From CAZMMV01 sp964637035 (lineage in GTDB: Bacteria > Bacillota > Clostridia > Tissierellales > Tissierellaceae), in NCBI GenBank assembly GCA_964637035.1, contig CAZWTU010000001.1, forward strand, positions 1 to 64,000: DNA of 64,000 nucleotides, given 5' to 3'. Position 1 is the stretch's first letter. Each line of letters starts with the position of its first letter. The notes under the pieces are model-generated. The model saw only the letters and a list, made by a program, of their open reading frames with translations, did no database searches and had not been told where the DNA came from. The position numbers were made by a program, and so were the translations under genes. Below, piece after piece: positions 15,979 through 24,802 of this stretch.

Positions 15979-17319
15979 ATGGAACAAACAGAAAGAGAAA
16001 TTAGCTTTAACATATTAAATGATATATATAATAAAAATGCCTTTTCTAATATAATAATTAACCAAGAATTAAGCCATGAAACTGATAAAAGAAAAGAAAA
16101 TTTAATCAGGGAAATTGTATATGGAGTATTAGAAAATAGTATTTATATAGATTATATAATATCAAAGGCTTCGAATATTAGGATGAAAAAAATCCATCCT
16201 AATATATTGATTGTTCTTAGAATTGGTATATATCAACTTTTATTTATGGACAATATTCCTAGTAGGGCAGCAATAAATGAAAATGTAAATTTAGCTAAAA
16301 AACACGGTCACGGTGGTAGTGTAAGATTTGTCAATGGAGTTTTAAGAAATATAGATAGAAACAAAGAAAAGTTTATGAATATAGATGAAAAAGACCATGG
16401 AACTAGGATTTCTATTAAATACTCACATCCTAAGTGGATGGTAAAGAGATGGATAAAGGAATATGGGGTTGAATTTACTGAAAACTTGTGCAGGGCAAAT
16501 AACCAAACTCCTAAAATGAATATAAGGGTAAATACTTTAAAAGCAAATAAGGTTAAATTAATGAACTCTCTTAAGGACTATGGTTTGATTATAAGAGAAG
16601 GAGAATATGCTAGGAATTCATTAATAATAGATAATCCTTCTAAAATAACCCAACTAAAGGAATTTAAAGAGGGGCATTTTTTTATACAGGATGAAAGTAG
16701 CACCCTAGTAGGACAGATTATTGATCCTATTCCTGGAAGTACTATAATCGATCTTTGTAGCGCACCAGGAGGCAAGGCTACTCATTTAGCTGAGAAGATG
16801 AATAATACTGGAAAGATTATAAGCAAGGATATCTATGAACATAAAATCAAATTAATAGATGAAAATTCTAAGAGACTTGGAATAAATATTATTGAAAGTG
16901 GTATTTCAGATGCTTTGAATATAGACACGTCCTTAATAGACAAGGGTGATTATGTACTAGTCGATGCTCCTTGCTCTGGTTTAGGTTTAATTAGAAGAAA
17001 ACCTGAAATTAAAATGAATAAGGAAGAAAGTCATATTAAAGACTTATCTAAAATCCAATTGAGAATTTTAAATAATGCTAAAAAATATGTAAAGTCTGGG
17101 GGTATATTAGTATATAGTACCTGTACCATTGAGAAAGAAGAAAATATTAATTTGATTAATAAGTTTTTAGGAGATAATCCTGATTTTAAACCTATCAGCA
17201 TAAGTGATAAAATAAAGGAAAAAAGAGATTTTGAAACATTAGATGAGGGATATATGCAAATGTTTCCTCATATACACAATACAGACGGATTTTTTATTTG
17301 TAAAATGATTAAAGAATGA
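15979..17319 (+). CDS. rsmB: 16S rRNA m5C967 methyltransferase RsmB
   Basis: Methylates C967 of 16S rRNA from S-adenosylmethionine. The N-terminal NusB-like RNA-binding domain spans about residues 1-140 (REIVYGVLENSIYIDYIIS; NIPSRAAINENVNLAK). The Rossmann methyltransferase domain has the SAM loop DLCSAPGGKATHLAE. The two reactive cysteines are in VDAPCSGLG and YSTCTIEKEEN. At 446 aa it is normal. It sits between fmt and rlmN as in Bacillus. Confidence 0.96.
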   Translation: MEQTEREISFNILNDIYNKNAFSNIIINQELSHETDKRKENLIREIVYGVLENSIYIDYIISKASNIRMKKIHPNILIVLRIGIYQLLFMDNIPSRAAINENVNLAKKHGHGGSVRFVNGVLRNIDRNKEKFMNIDEKDHGTRISIKYSHPKWMVKRWIKEYGVEFTENLCRANNQTPKMNIRVNTLKANKVKLMNSLKDYGLIIREGEYARNSLIIDNPSKITQLKEFKEGHFFIQDESSTLVGQIIDPIPGSTIIDLCSAPGGKATHLAEKMNNTGKIISKDIYEHKIKLIDENSKRLGINIIESGISDALNIDTSLIDKGDYVLVDAPCSGLGLIRRKPEIKMNKEESHIKDLSKIQLRILNNAKKYVKSGGILVYSTCTIEKEENINLINKFLGDNPDFKPISISDKIKEKRDFETLDEGYMQMFPHIHNTDGFFICKMIKE

Positions 17320-17378
17320 TAGATATATTTTCTATAATTATGTATAATGGTATAATAAAGTAATCTTGAGGTGGTTTT

Positions 17379-18416
17379 TTGCATAAATTAGAGTTAAACA
17401 GTATGTCCTTAATAGAATTGAAAGGTTTTTTTAAGTCTATAAACGAACAATCCTTTAGGGGAGACCAGGTATTCACTCATTTTCATAAACATAAGAATGA
17501 TGGGATTGAAGATTTAAATCTATTACCCCTAAAGTTAAGAGACAAACTAATAGTTTCCACAAGCGTTAATAGTATAAAATTGTTTGAAAAATTTTCATCT
17601 AAAATTGATGATACAGATAAATATCTTTTTGTCTTAGAGGATAAAAACATAATAGAATCTGTTGCCATGAAGTACAAACATGGGACTACAGTTTGTATAT
17701 CTACCCAAGTAGGTTGTAAGATGGGTTGTTCCTTTTGTGCTTCTACTAAAGATGGATTGATTAGGGATTTGAGTCCAGGAGAAATGCTAAATCAAATATA
17801 TATGATTGAAAAAGACTTAAATCTAGAAATTTCTAATATTGTTTTAATGGGAAGTGGAGAACCCTTAGATAATTATGATAATACACTAAAGTTTTTAGAG
17901 ATTATTCACCATGAGAAAGGCCACAATATAAGCTATAGGAATATTACACTATCTACTTGTGGAATAGTTCCCAGGATTTATGATTTAGCAAAGGTAAATA
18001 TACCTATTACTTTATCTATTTCTTTGCATTCAGCTTTTGATGAAGCTAGAAGGGAAATAATGCCTATTGCCAATAAATACTCTATAAAGGAAATAATACA
18101 AGCTTGTAAGTATTACGAACAAATGACTAAGCGAAGAATAACTTTTGAATATACTTTAATAGATTCGGTTAATGATAGGAAAGAGGATGCAAGGGAACTA
18201 TCAACAATCTTAAGGGGTTTAAATGCCCATGTGAATTTGATTCCATTAAATCCAATTAAAGAATATAATAAGGAAAGATCTAGTAAATCTAATATCGAAA
18301 ATTTTAAACAAGAGATGACTAAATATAATATTCCTGTTACAATAAGAAGAGAAATGGGAAGCGACATCAGTGCATCATGTGGACAACTTAGAAGGTCCCT
18401 TATAAATAAAAAATGA
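17379..18416 (+). CDS. rlmN: Dual-specificity RNA methyltransferase RlmN
   Basis: A radical-SAM enzyme that makes 2-methyladenosine at A2503 of 23S rRNA and A37 of some tRNAs. The iron-sulfur motif is GCKMGCSFCAST (CxxxCxxC). The second catalytic cysteine is in the C-terminal DISASCGQLRR. The auxiliary motif MGSGEPLDNYDN is clear. The protein has 345 aa. The TTG start at 17379 follows GAGGTGG. Being an ordinary RlmN with the GQL(R) tail, it should not be read as a Cfr resistance enzyme. Confidence 0.96.
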   Translation: MHKLELNSMSLIELKGFFKSINEQSFRGDQVFTHFHKHKNDGIEDLNLLPLKLRDKLIVSTSVNSIKLFEKFSSKIDDTDKYLFVLEDKNIIESVAMKYKHGTTVCISTQVGCKMGCSFCASTKDGLIRDLSPGEMLNQIYMIEKDLNLEISNIVLMGSGEPLDNYDNTLKFLEIIHHEKGHNISYRNITLSTCGIVPRIYDLAKVNIPITLSISLHSAFDEARREIMPIANKYSIKEIIQACKYYEQMTKRRITFEYTLIDSVNDRKEDARELSTILRGLNAHVNLIPLNPIKEYNKERSSKSNIENFKQEMTKYNIPVTIRREMGSDISASCGQLRRSLINKK

Positions 18417-18444
18417 TTTTAATAGATTTTGATGAGGTGGTATA

Positions 18445-19176
18445 ATGGTTACTGGAGCAATTTCAGATATTGGGAAAAATAGGGAAAAAAATCAGGATGC
18501 ATTCTATGCGTCTGTAGATGAGAATTTTCCTTTATACCTTGTTGCTGATGGCATGGGAGGTCATAGGTCAGGAGAAGTTGCCAGTACTATGGCTATTGAC
18601 ATAATAAAAAAAGAACTCTTGCTTTTCAAAGATGATTTGAAAAAAGATAAGAACATACTGAAAATAATCAAAGCTTCCATAGAAAAAGCAAATACCCAAA
18701 TATACTTGAAATCTATTGAGAGTGAAGAATGCAATGGAATGGGTACAACTATAACCCTAGGATACATATTTGACAAGAAGATTTTTATTGGACATGTAGG
18801 TGATAGTAGGGCTTATTTAATAAGAGGCAAGGAAATCTACCAAATTACTGAAGACCATTCTTATGTAAACGAACTTTTAAAATTAGGGAGCATAACTATA
18901 GAAGAGGCGAAAAATCATCCTAAAAAAAACATGATAACAAGAGCTGTGGGCTCCAGTAGTAAAATAACAATGGATTTAATTGTTAAAGATTATGAGAAAG
19001 ATGATATTTTACTACTATGTAGCGATGGGCTTTTTAATATGTTAAGTGCTAATGAAATATATGAAGTTCTAAATAGTGAAAAAGATATACAAAGAGCATG
19101 CCAGATATTGGTTAACAAGGCTAATGAAAAGGGTGGATTAGACAATATTACATTAGTTTCTGTTAAATTTAATTAG
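18445..19176 (+). CDS. prpC: PP2C-family Ser/Thr phosphatase PrpC
   Basis: A metal-dependent protein phosphatase that reverses phosphorylation by the adjacent kinase PrkC. The PP2C motifs are all visible: GKNREKNQDAF, VADGMGGHRSGEVAS with metal-binding Asp-Gly, GHVGDSRAYLI, EDHSYVNELL, LLCSDGLFNML and GGLDNITLV. It has 243 aa and no membrane segment, so it is cytosolic. The stop is 14 nt before the chosen prkC start. Confidence 0.97.
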   Translation: MVTGAISDIGKNREKNQDAFYASVDENFPLYLVADGMGGHRSGEVASTMAIDIIKKELLLFKDDLKKDKNILKIIKASIEKANTQIYLKSIESEECNGMGTTITLGYIFDKKIFIGHVGDSRAYLIRGKEIYQITEDHSYVNELLKLGSITIEEAKNHPKKNMITRAVGSSSKITMDLIVKDYEKDDILLLCSDGLFNMLSANEIYEVLNSEKDIQRACQILVNKANEKGGLDNITLVSVKFN

Positions 19177-19190
19177 ACGAGGTGAAAAAA

Positions 19191-21146
19191 ATGATAGGCA
19201 AAGTTTTAGGTGGAAGATACGAGGTAATAGAACAAATTGGTGGTGGAGGTATGGCTTTAGTTTATAAGGCTAAATGTAAACTCCTAGATAGGTTTGTTGC
19301 TATTAAAATCTTAAAGGATGAGTTTGTTGGTGATGAAGAGTTTGTAAGAAAGTTTAGAAGGGAATCACAGGCTGCTGCAAGTCTATCCCACCCAAATATA
19401 GTAAACATTTATGATGTTGGTGTTGAAGAAGATGGCGGGAAACAGATTTATTATATAGTTATGGAATATATTAAGGGTAAGACATTAAAAGAAGTAATAA
19501 AAGATAAAAAGGTCTTATCTACAGATGTTATGTTAAATTATACCTTACAAATAGCTGATGCCCTTGAAGATGCTCATAAAAATGGTATAGTACATAGGGA
19601 TATAAAGCCACACAATATAATGATAACTGAAGATAATAGAATAAAGGTTACTGATTTTGGTATAGCTAGGGCTGCAACTAGTTCTACTGTTACTACAAGA
19701 TCAGATGTATTAGGTTCTGTTCATTATTTTTCCCCTGAACAAGCTAGGGGTGGGTATACTGATGAAAAATCTGATATATATTCTTTAGGTATAGTTATGT
19801 ATGAGATGATTACTGGGAAATTACCATATGAGGGAGAAAGTCCTATAACAGTTGCTCTTAAGCATGTTCAGGAAGAAATCATATCCCCTAGGGAAATAAA
19901 TAGGCATATACCATTGAGCTTGGAAAAGATTATTCTAAAGGCGGTTGAAAAGAGGCAGGCAGATAGATATGCCAATATTGGTCTAATGTTGAAGGATTTA
20001 AAAGCCATAAAATTTAGTGGTGGTATAACTTCCTTAGAAAACCATGATGATTTTGATTCTCATACAAAAATAATACCAGCCCTAGATATAAAGGATGATA
20101 ATATGAAAAAGAACAAGAAAAAGAAGAATAAAAATAGTAGTGGAAATAAAGAAATATTTTTAGGTATAATTTTAGCTTTTTTACTAGTTGCAATTGTTTA
20201 CTTAGGATTTTTTAAATTCAAAGACTTCTTTGCCAGTGAAGAGGTTTTAGTTCCATATTTGAAGGGCTTACAAGAAGAGGAAGCTAGAGAGAAAGCAATA
20301 GAACGTGGGCTTGAACTCCATGTAATTGATAGAGTTAGCAATGAAGAGTTCAATGCTGGTGAGGTAATTTCTCAAAGTGTAGACCCTGATTTCAAAGTAA
20401 TAAAAGGTTTTAGAATTGACGTAGTTATAAGTGAAGGAAAAAATTTAATTCCAGTACCAAGTTTTAAAAACCTTAGTTTTTCCGATGCTGAAAGGGAAAT
20501 CACCAATGCAGGACTAAAGTTGGGTTCAAGTAATTATGAAAATTCAGATGACATACCAATAGACGTTGTCATAGATCAGGATCCTAAAGCAGGTGATTCA
20601 GTTGAGCCCAATACTAGGATAAATCTTACCATTAGTAAGGGTGAAGAAATTACTTATGTGACTATGGAGAAATTAGTAGGAATGAATATAGAGGCTGCTA
20701 AGGCTAAAATAAAGTCTATGGATTTAGAAATAGGAGAAATAAAACCAGAACTAAATGAAGAAGTAGAAAAAGATATAGTTACCTGGCAAAGTTATGAAGC
20801 TGGAAGCGAATTAGAAACTAAGACAGCAGTTGATTTATATATTTCTAGTGGCCCAGAGGAAACTGATGAAGAAGAAGGTCCAGAAGAGGGAGGAGAAGGC
20901 GAAAATCAGGGAGATGGTGATTTAGTAGAAGAGCCTATAGTCTTTAAACTTACTCCTTTATCAGGTGAAGATCAAACTATAATTAGGATTATTAGAAGGC
21001 AGGATGGAACAGAGGCAGAGGTTTATAATAAGGCACATAATGCAAGTGAGGGTGAAGTCATTATACCCCTTCAAGGCAAAATAGGTGGAGAATTTGATAT
21101 TTATTATAATGACATATATCAAACCACCATGACTAAAAATAATTAG
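19191..21146 (+). CDS. prkC: PASTA-domain Ser/Thr protein kinase PrkC
   Basis: A membrane kinase that senses peptidoglycan fragments and phosphorylates cell-wall, division and translation proteins. The kinase domain occupies residues about 1-275, with glycine loop IGGGGMALVYKA, catalytic HRDIKPHNIM (about 135) and DFGIARA (about 155). A lysine-rich juxtamembrane stretch precedes the single TM at about 322-343. Three PASTA repeats follow (about 352-558), then an acidic linker rich in E and G and a roughly 75-residue beta-like tail. ATG 19191 is preferred over GTG 19182, which lies in the SD. With prpC and rsgA this is the standard order. Confidence 0.97.
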   Translation: MIGKVLGGRYEVIEQIGGGGMALVYKAKCKLLDRFVAIKILKDEFVGDEEFVRKFRRESQAAASLSHPNIVNIYDVGVEEDGGKQIYYIVMEYIKGKTLKEVIKDKKVLSTDVMLNYTLQIADALEDAHKNGIVHRDIKPHNIMITEDNRIKVTDFGIARAATSSTVTTRSDVLGSVHYFSPEQARGGYTDEKSDIYSLGIVMYEMITGKLPYEGESPITVALKHVQEEIISPREINRHIPLSLEKIILKAVEKRQADRYANIGLMLKDLKAIKFSGGITSLENHDDFDSHTKIIPALDIKDDNMKKNKKKKNKNSSGNKEIFLGIILAFLLVAIVYLGFFKFKDFFASEEVLVPYLKGLQEEEAREKAIERGLELHVIDRVSNEEFNAGEVISQSVDPDFKVIKGFRIDVVISEGKNLIPVPSFKNLSFSDAEREITNAGLKLGSSNYENSDDIPIDVVIDQDPKAGDSVEPNTRINLTISKGEEITYVTMEKLVGMNIEAAKAKIKSMDLEIGEIKPELNEEVEKDIVTWQSYEAGSELETKTAVDLYISSGPEETDEEEGPEEGGEGENQGDGDLVEEPIVFKLTPLSGEDQTIIRIIRRQDGTEAEVYNKAHNASEGEVIIPLQGKIGGEFDIYYNDIYQTTMTKNN

Positions 21147-21155
21147 GAGGTTTCT

Positions 21156-22031
21156 ATGATCCATGGAATAATTACAAAGGGTGTTGGTGGGTTTTATTAC
21201 GTAAAAACTTCAGATGACTTAATAGAATGTAGGGCTAGGGGAAATTTTAGAGAAGAAAACATTACCCCTTTAGTTGGAGATAATGTAAAAATCAGAATTA
21301 GTAGCGAAGATAATAGTGGTTATATTGATGAAATTTGTAAAAGGAAAACTCAATTAAAAAGGCCTGCCGTAGCCAATATTACACAGGCAATAATAGTTAT
21401 GAGTATAAAAGAGCCAGATATCAACACTTGGCTCTTAGATAGATTTATTATTATGGCTGAAAATGAAGGCCTGAATATTGTTATTTGTATAAATAAAATA
21501 GATATAAATTTAGATAAATCTTTGCTTATAAAAAAAATATACGAGGATATTGGATATGAAGTTTTAATTACTAGTATAGAAGACAATTCAGGCATAGAAG
21601 AATTAAGAAAGTCTTTAGAAAATAATACTTCTGTTTTTGCAGGACCTTCTGGTGTTGGTAAATCAAGCTTATTAAACTTAATAAATCCAAAATATAAATT
21701 AGAAACCGGTAGCATTAGTTCTAAAAACAAAAGAGGCAAACATACTACTAGGCATACTGAATTATTATATTTAGAGGAAAACTCCTATGTTTTAGATTCT
21801 CCGGGATTTAGCTCTTTAGACATTAGTTTTATAGAGGATGAAAGACAACTTAAACAGTATTTTTTAGAAATTAATAAATATGGACAAAGGTGTAAATTTT
21901 TAAATTGCTTACATTTAAACGAGCCTGGTTGTGAAGTAAAAAATCAAGTTGATATTGGTAATATTTCAAAGGATAGATATGAAAATTATATATCTTTCTT
22001 AGAAGAGATAAAGAAAATCAGGAGGTATTGA
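21156..22031 (+). CDS. rsgA: Ribosome small-subunit GTPase RsgA
   Basis: A circularly permuted GTPase that checks late 30S maturation. An N-terminal OB fold spans roughly residues 1-65. The G motifs occur in permuted order: NKID (G4), then GPSGVGKSSLLN (G1), then DSPGF (G3). A C-terminal zinc site is formed by CKFLNCLHLNEPGC. At 291 aa it is full length. The PASTA kinase upstream and rpe downstream (1 nt after the stop) match the Bacillus order. Confidence 0.97.
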   Translation: MIHGIITKGVGGFYYVKTSDDLIECRARGNFREENITPLVGDNVKIRISSEDNSGYIDEICKRKTQLKRPAVANITQAIIVMSIKEPDINTWLLDRFIIMAENEGLNIVICINKIDINLDKSLLIKKIYEDIGYEVLITSIEDNSGIEELRKSLENNTSVFAGPSGVGKSSLLNLINPKYKLETGSISSKNKRGKHTTRHTELLYLEENSYVLDSPGFSSLDISFIEDERQLKQYFLEINKYGQRCKFLNCLHLNEPGCEVKNQVDIGNISKDRYENYISFLEEIKKIRRY

Positions 22032-22032
22032 T

Positions 22033-22680
22033 ATGGTAAAGATTGCTCCCTCACTTCTTTCTGCAGATTTTGCTAACTTGAGTGAGGAAATTGGTAAACT
22101 AGATAAAGCTGGAGCAGATTATATTCACCTAGATGTAATGGATGGAATCTATGTTCCTAATATTACATTTGGTCCTCCAGTTATAAAGAAAATTAGAAGG
22201 GTTACAGATATACCCTTTGATGTTCATTTAATGATTGATAGGCCTGAAAGATATATAAAAGACTTTGTAGATGCAGGAGCAGATTTAATTACTGTCCACC
22301 AAGAATCCACAACTCACCTACATAGGACTATAGAAGAAATTAAATCCTATGGTATTAAGGCAGGAGTGTCGCTAAATCCTGCTACTCCATTAGATAATAT
22401 TGAATATATATTGGAAGATGTAGATTTGGTTCTTATTATGACTGTAAATCCTGGATTTGGCGGACAATTTTTTATTCCGGCAATGGAAGATAAGATTATA
22501 AAGCTTAAAAAGATTATCAATGAAAGAAAACTAGATATAATTCTACAGGTTGATGGAGGAGTAAAGTTAAATAATGCTAAAAAATTAATAGATTTAGGAG
22601 CAGACCTTTTAGTTGTTGGATCTGGAATTTTTGAGGCAGAAGATGTTGTAGCCAGAATAAAGGAATTTAAAAACTTGTAA
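22033..22680 (+). CDS. rpe: Ribulose-phosphate 3-epimerase
   Basis: Interconverts ribulose 5-phosphate and xylulose 5-phosphate in the pentose phosphate pathway, as a metal-dependent TIM barrel. The motifs are IAPSLLSADFANL, HLDVMDGIYVPNITFGP, HLMI, MTVNPGFGGQ and QVDGGV, containing the catalytic aspartates and metal-binding histidines. It has 215 aa. Its 3' end carries the -35 of the thiamine riboswitch promoter. Confidence 0.97.
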   Translation: MVKIAPSLLSADFANLSEEIGKLDKAGADYIHLDVMDGIYVPNITFGPPVIKKIRRVTDIPFDVHLMIDRPERYIKDFVDAGADLITVHQESTTHLHRTIEEIKSYGIKAGVSLNPATPLDNIEYILEDVDLVLIMTVNPGFGGQFFIPAMEDKIIKLKKIINERKLDIILQVDGGVKLNNAKKLIDLGADLLVVGSGIFEAEDVVARIKEFKNL

Positions 22681-22702
22681 AAATAATTATATATGTTATA
22701 AT
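22675..22702 (+). promoter_or_regulatory. Promoter of the thiT-thiN riboswitch operon
   Basis: TTGTAA (22675-22680), overlapping the rpe stop codon, is separated by 16 nt from a perfect TATAAT (22697-22702). Transcription would begin roughly 10-12 nt before the TPP aptamer. Confidence 0.7.
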
Positions 22703-22720
22703 TAAATGAATTGAATAAAG

Positions 22721-22798
22721 TAACGCTGGGGGAGCCTTAGGGCTGAGAATGTATTTACATGACCCTTATAACCTGAACTAGATAATACTAGCGTAGGG
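22721..22798 (+). promoter_or_regulatory. TPP (thi-box) riboswitch aptamer
   Basis: The conserved THI element is plain. It has GGGGAGCC, GGGCTGAGA (22740-22748), ACCC...AACCTGAACTAGATAATACTAGCG and the closing GTAGGGAAG. P1 pairs ACGCT (22723-22727) with AGCGT (22790-22794). The RNA binds thiamine pyrophosphate and turns down the thiT-thiN genes directly downstream. Confidence 0.97.
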
Positions 22799-22810
22799 AA
22801 GTGTGTATTG

Positions 22811-22860
22811 CCTTTAAATACCCATTACCTATGTTAGTAATGGGGTTCTTAATTTAAAGG
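22811..22860 (+). promoter_or_regulatory. Riboswitch expression platform sequestering the thiT SD
   Basis: CCTTTAAAT (22811-22819) is complementary to ATTTAAAGG (22852-22860), which contains the start of the thiT Shine-Dalgarno AAAGGAGG. Inside lies a second stem, CCCATTAC (22821-22828) with GTAATGGG (22837-22844). No T-run follows, so the switch most likely acts on translation, not termination. The alternative antisequestor pairing was not worked out. Confidence 0.75.
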
Positions 22861-22871
22861 AGGAGTTTATA

Positions 22872-23426
22872 ATGAAAAAATGGACTACAAGGATGCTTGT
22901 AGAAGCAGGACTTATGTTGGCTTTATCAGTTGTTTTAAGTAGGTTTAAGATTTATCAAGCCCCACAAGGTGGTTCTGTAACCGCCGGAAGTATGATACCT
23001 ATATTATTGTTTGCATTAAGGTGGGGGGTAGGACCAGGGGTAGTTACTGGGGTTGCATTTGGTGTCTTAAAACTTATGCTAGGTGGATACGTTTTCTCCC
23101 CTATTCAGGCAATTTTAGAATACCCTGTTGCTTTTGGATTTTTAGGATTAGCAGGAATTTTCTACAATTCAATTGACTTTATTGGGAGCAAGAAATTAAA
23201 CGTAAGTGGTTATTTAAAGATAATTGCTTCAATTTTACTAGCTATTACAGGAAGGTTTATGTGTCATTTTTTAGCTGGGGTAGTATTTTTCGGCGAATAT
23301 GCTGGAGCACAAAATCCATGGATTTATTCAGCAATCTACCAGTCTACCTATTTAGTACCTGAATTTATTTTATCTGCTGTTATATTATCTTTACTATGGA
23401 AACCTTTGAGAAGTATAGGAAAATAA
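22872..23426 (+). CDS. thiT: Thiamine transporter ThiT (ECF S component)
   Basis: The substrate-binding S component of an energy-coupling-factor transporter, taking up thiamine with the shared EcfA-A'-T module encoded elsewhere. The 184-aa protein has about six membrane segments. Its family motifs are MLVEAGLMLALSVVLS at the N-terminus, then GGSVTAGSMIPI and LEYPVAFGFLGLAG. The TPP riboswitch directly upstream strongly supports the substrate. The SD is AAAGGAGGAG. Confidence 0.95.
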   Translation: MKKWTTRMLVEAGLMLALSVVLSRFKIYQAPQGGSVTAGSMIPILLFALRWGVGPGVVTGVAFGVLKLMLGGYVFSPIQAILEYPVAFGFLGLAGIFYNSIDFIGSKKLNVSGYLKIIASILLAITGRFMCHFLAGVVFFGEYAGAQNPWIYSAIYQSTYLVPEFILSAVILSLLWKPLRSIGK

Positions 23427-23443
23427 TAAGAATGGATGATTAG

Positions 23444-24079
23444 ATGAATGCCTTAATTATTGCAAGTGGAAGTATCAAAGATTATGATCTTCTAAAGTCG
23501 GTAGCTGAAAAATCAGTCTTTATTCTATGTGTTGATGGAGGAGTTGATCATATATTGAAAATCCACCTTCAGCCTAATATGGTTTTTGGTGACTTAGATT
23601 CTATTAGCCAAGAAGGACTTGATTTTATAGAGGAAAACAATATACCTATTCATAGATTTCCCTCTATAAAAGATTCAACAGATACAGAGCTTGCAATAGA
23701 TTATTTAGTAGCCCATGAATATAAAGAAATTACCTTTATGGGAGTTATAGGTTCTAGGCAAGATCACACCCTGGCAAACATATTTTTATTAGATTATTTG
23801 TTGGCAAAAGGTATCAAGGGGAAAATTATAGATAGGAATAATATAGTCTATTTAATAAATGATTGTTTAAGGTTGAAAAATATTGAAGGATACTATGTTT
23901 CAATAATTCCTATTGAAAAAGATGGAGTTATAATAACTATAGATGGATTTTTTTACAATTTAGATAATGCCTTTATACCCTTTACTTCTACTCTTGGTAT
24001 TAGTAATCAGATAATAGAAGATTATGGTCAAATCAAAATAAGTAAAGGTAAAGCATTAATTTTCCAGTCAAAAGATTAA
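23444..24079 (+). CDS. thiN: Thiamine pyrophosphokinase
   Basis: Transfers pyrophosphate from ATP to thiamine to give TPP, so imported thiamine becomes the active cofactor. The motifs are LCVDGGVDHILK, NMVFGDLDSIS, KDSTDTELAIDYL and GSRQDHTLANIFLLDYL, typical of the catalytic domain. A shorter C-terminal beta domain follows. At 211 aa it is normal. It is translated 17 nt after thiT. TPP feedback through the riboswitch would control both genes. Confidence 0.96.
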   Translation: MNALIIASGSIKDYDLLKSVAEKSVFILCVDGGVDHILKIHLQPNMVFGDLDSISQEGLDFIEENNIPIHRFPSIKDSTDTELAIDYLVAHEYKEITFMGVIGSRQDHTLANIFLLDYLLAKGIKGKIIDRNNIVYLINDCLRLKNIEGYYVSIIPIEKDGVIITIDGFFYNLDNAFIPFTSTLGISNQIIEDYGQIKISKGKALIFQSKD

Positions 24080-24106
24080 ACTTAAGATTAAACTCCTAAG
24101 TTTTTT
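24077..24106 (+). terminator. Terminator after thiN
   Basis: AAACTTA (24077-24083) pairs with TAAGTTT (24096-24102) around a 12-nt loop, and a run of T follows to 24106. The stem overlaps the thiN stop codon. Confidence 0.6.
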
Positions 24107-24182
24107 TGTAACCCTTTTATAAATTCCACATACCATATATTAAAGCTATACAGTATATAGATTGTGTAATAGGGGGGATAGT

Positions 24183-24353
24183 GTGAAAAGATTTTATTAT
24201 AGGCATATTTACAAATCAAAAAACATAGTAGGAATGCTCTTATGTATAATAGGATTTTTAATTATGATAAATTATATATCTAGAGAAATTATAATTTTTC
24301 TAATAGGAATTGCATTTATGATTCTTGGGGGATTAATGCTAAAAGCAAAATAA
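24183..24353 (+). CDS. Small two-segment membrane protein, unrecognised
   Basis: A 56-aa protein with a basic N-terminus (KRFYYRHIYKSKN) and two hydrophobic segments, at about residues 16-31 and 34-52. They are separated by SREI and the protein ends GGLMLKAK. GTG 24183 is chosen because AGGGGGGA (24171-24178) lies just upstream. An earlier in-frame TTG at 24162 has no SD. I do not recognise a family. It is monocistronic, between the thiN terminator and its own terminator. Confidence 0.6.
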   Translation: MKRFYYRHIYKSKNIVGMLLCIIGFLIMINYISREIIIFLIGIAFMILGGLMLKAK

Positions 24354-24392
24354 GGCTTACCATATATTGATTATAGTGGTAGCCTTATTTTT
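24351..24392. terminator. Bidirectional terminator between the small membrane gene and rpmB
   Basis: TAAGGCT-(T)-ACCA pairs with TGGT-AGCCTTA with one bulged base around a 14-nt loop, and TTTTTATTTT follows. The stem contains the plus-strand stop codon. It could also serve the convergent rpmB transcript. Confidence 0.7.
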
Positions 24393-24407
24393 ATTTTGTT
24401 TTTAAAA

Positions 24408-24599
24408 TTATAATGCTCTTTCAACATATCCGGACCTTAGACATCTAGTACATACCTTAATTCTTTTAGGTGACCCATTAACTACAGCCTTTACATTTCT
24501 AAGATTAGGAGACCAACTTCTTGAATTCTTTTTATTTGAGAAAGTAACCTTGTTACCAAAAACTTTTCCTTTACCACATACTGAACAAACTTTTGCCAT
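24408..24599 (-). CDS. rpmB: Ribosomal protein bL28, zinc-ribbon (C+) form
   Basis: A large-subunit ribosomal protein. Translation from ATG at 24599 (63 aa) is supported by AAGGAGGTG just upstream and by the family start MAKVCSVCGKG; an in-frame ATG 9 nt earlier abuts the SD. CSVC and CTRC pairs make this the zinc-binding C+ form. SNKKNSRSWSPNLRNVK is the basic rRNA-binding part. The minus-strand orientation next to asp23-fakA is also the Bacillus arrangement. Confidence 0.96.
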   Translation of the reverse strand: MAKVCSVCGKGKVFGNKVTFSNKKNSRSWSPNLRNVKAVVNGSPKRIKVCTRCLRSGYVERAL

Positions 24600-24734
24600 T
24601 AAAAACACCTCCTTAACTTGCGGTTATAATAATATAAATTATTTTTTTATTAATAACATATTATATTCTAACACATGTTTTAATGAAAAGGCAACAAAAA
24701 TGTCTTAAAATAATATTTTATATTTAAGTTGTGG

Positions 24735-24763
24735 TTGAACTATTATATTTTTTAAGGTAATAT
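24735..24763 (+). promoter_or_regulatory. Promoter of asp23-fakA
   Basis: TTGAAC (24735-24740) and TAATAT (24758-24763) are separated by 17 nt, about 40 nt upstream of asp23. The 203-nt divergent spacer between rpmB and asp23 holds nothing else I can support. Confidence 0.6.
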
Positions 24764-24802
24764 ATATTATATGGTATATCTAAAATAAGGAGGCGATTGT
24801 GA

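Noticed and set aside
17379..18416. Possible Cfr-type antibiotic-resistance methyltransferase
   Set aside because: Sequence, length and position between rsmB and prpC fit housekeeping RlmN, so resistance is not implied.
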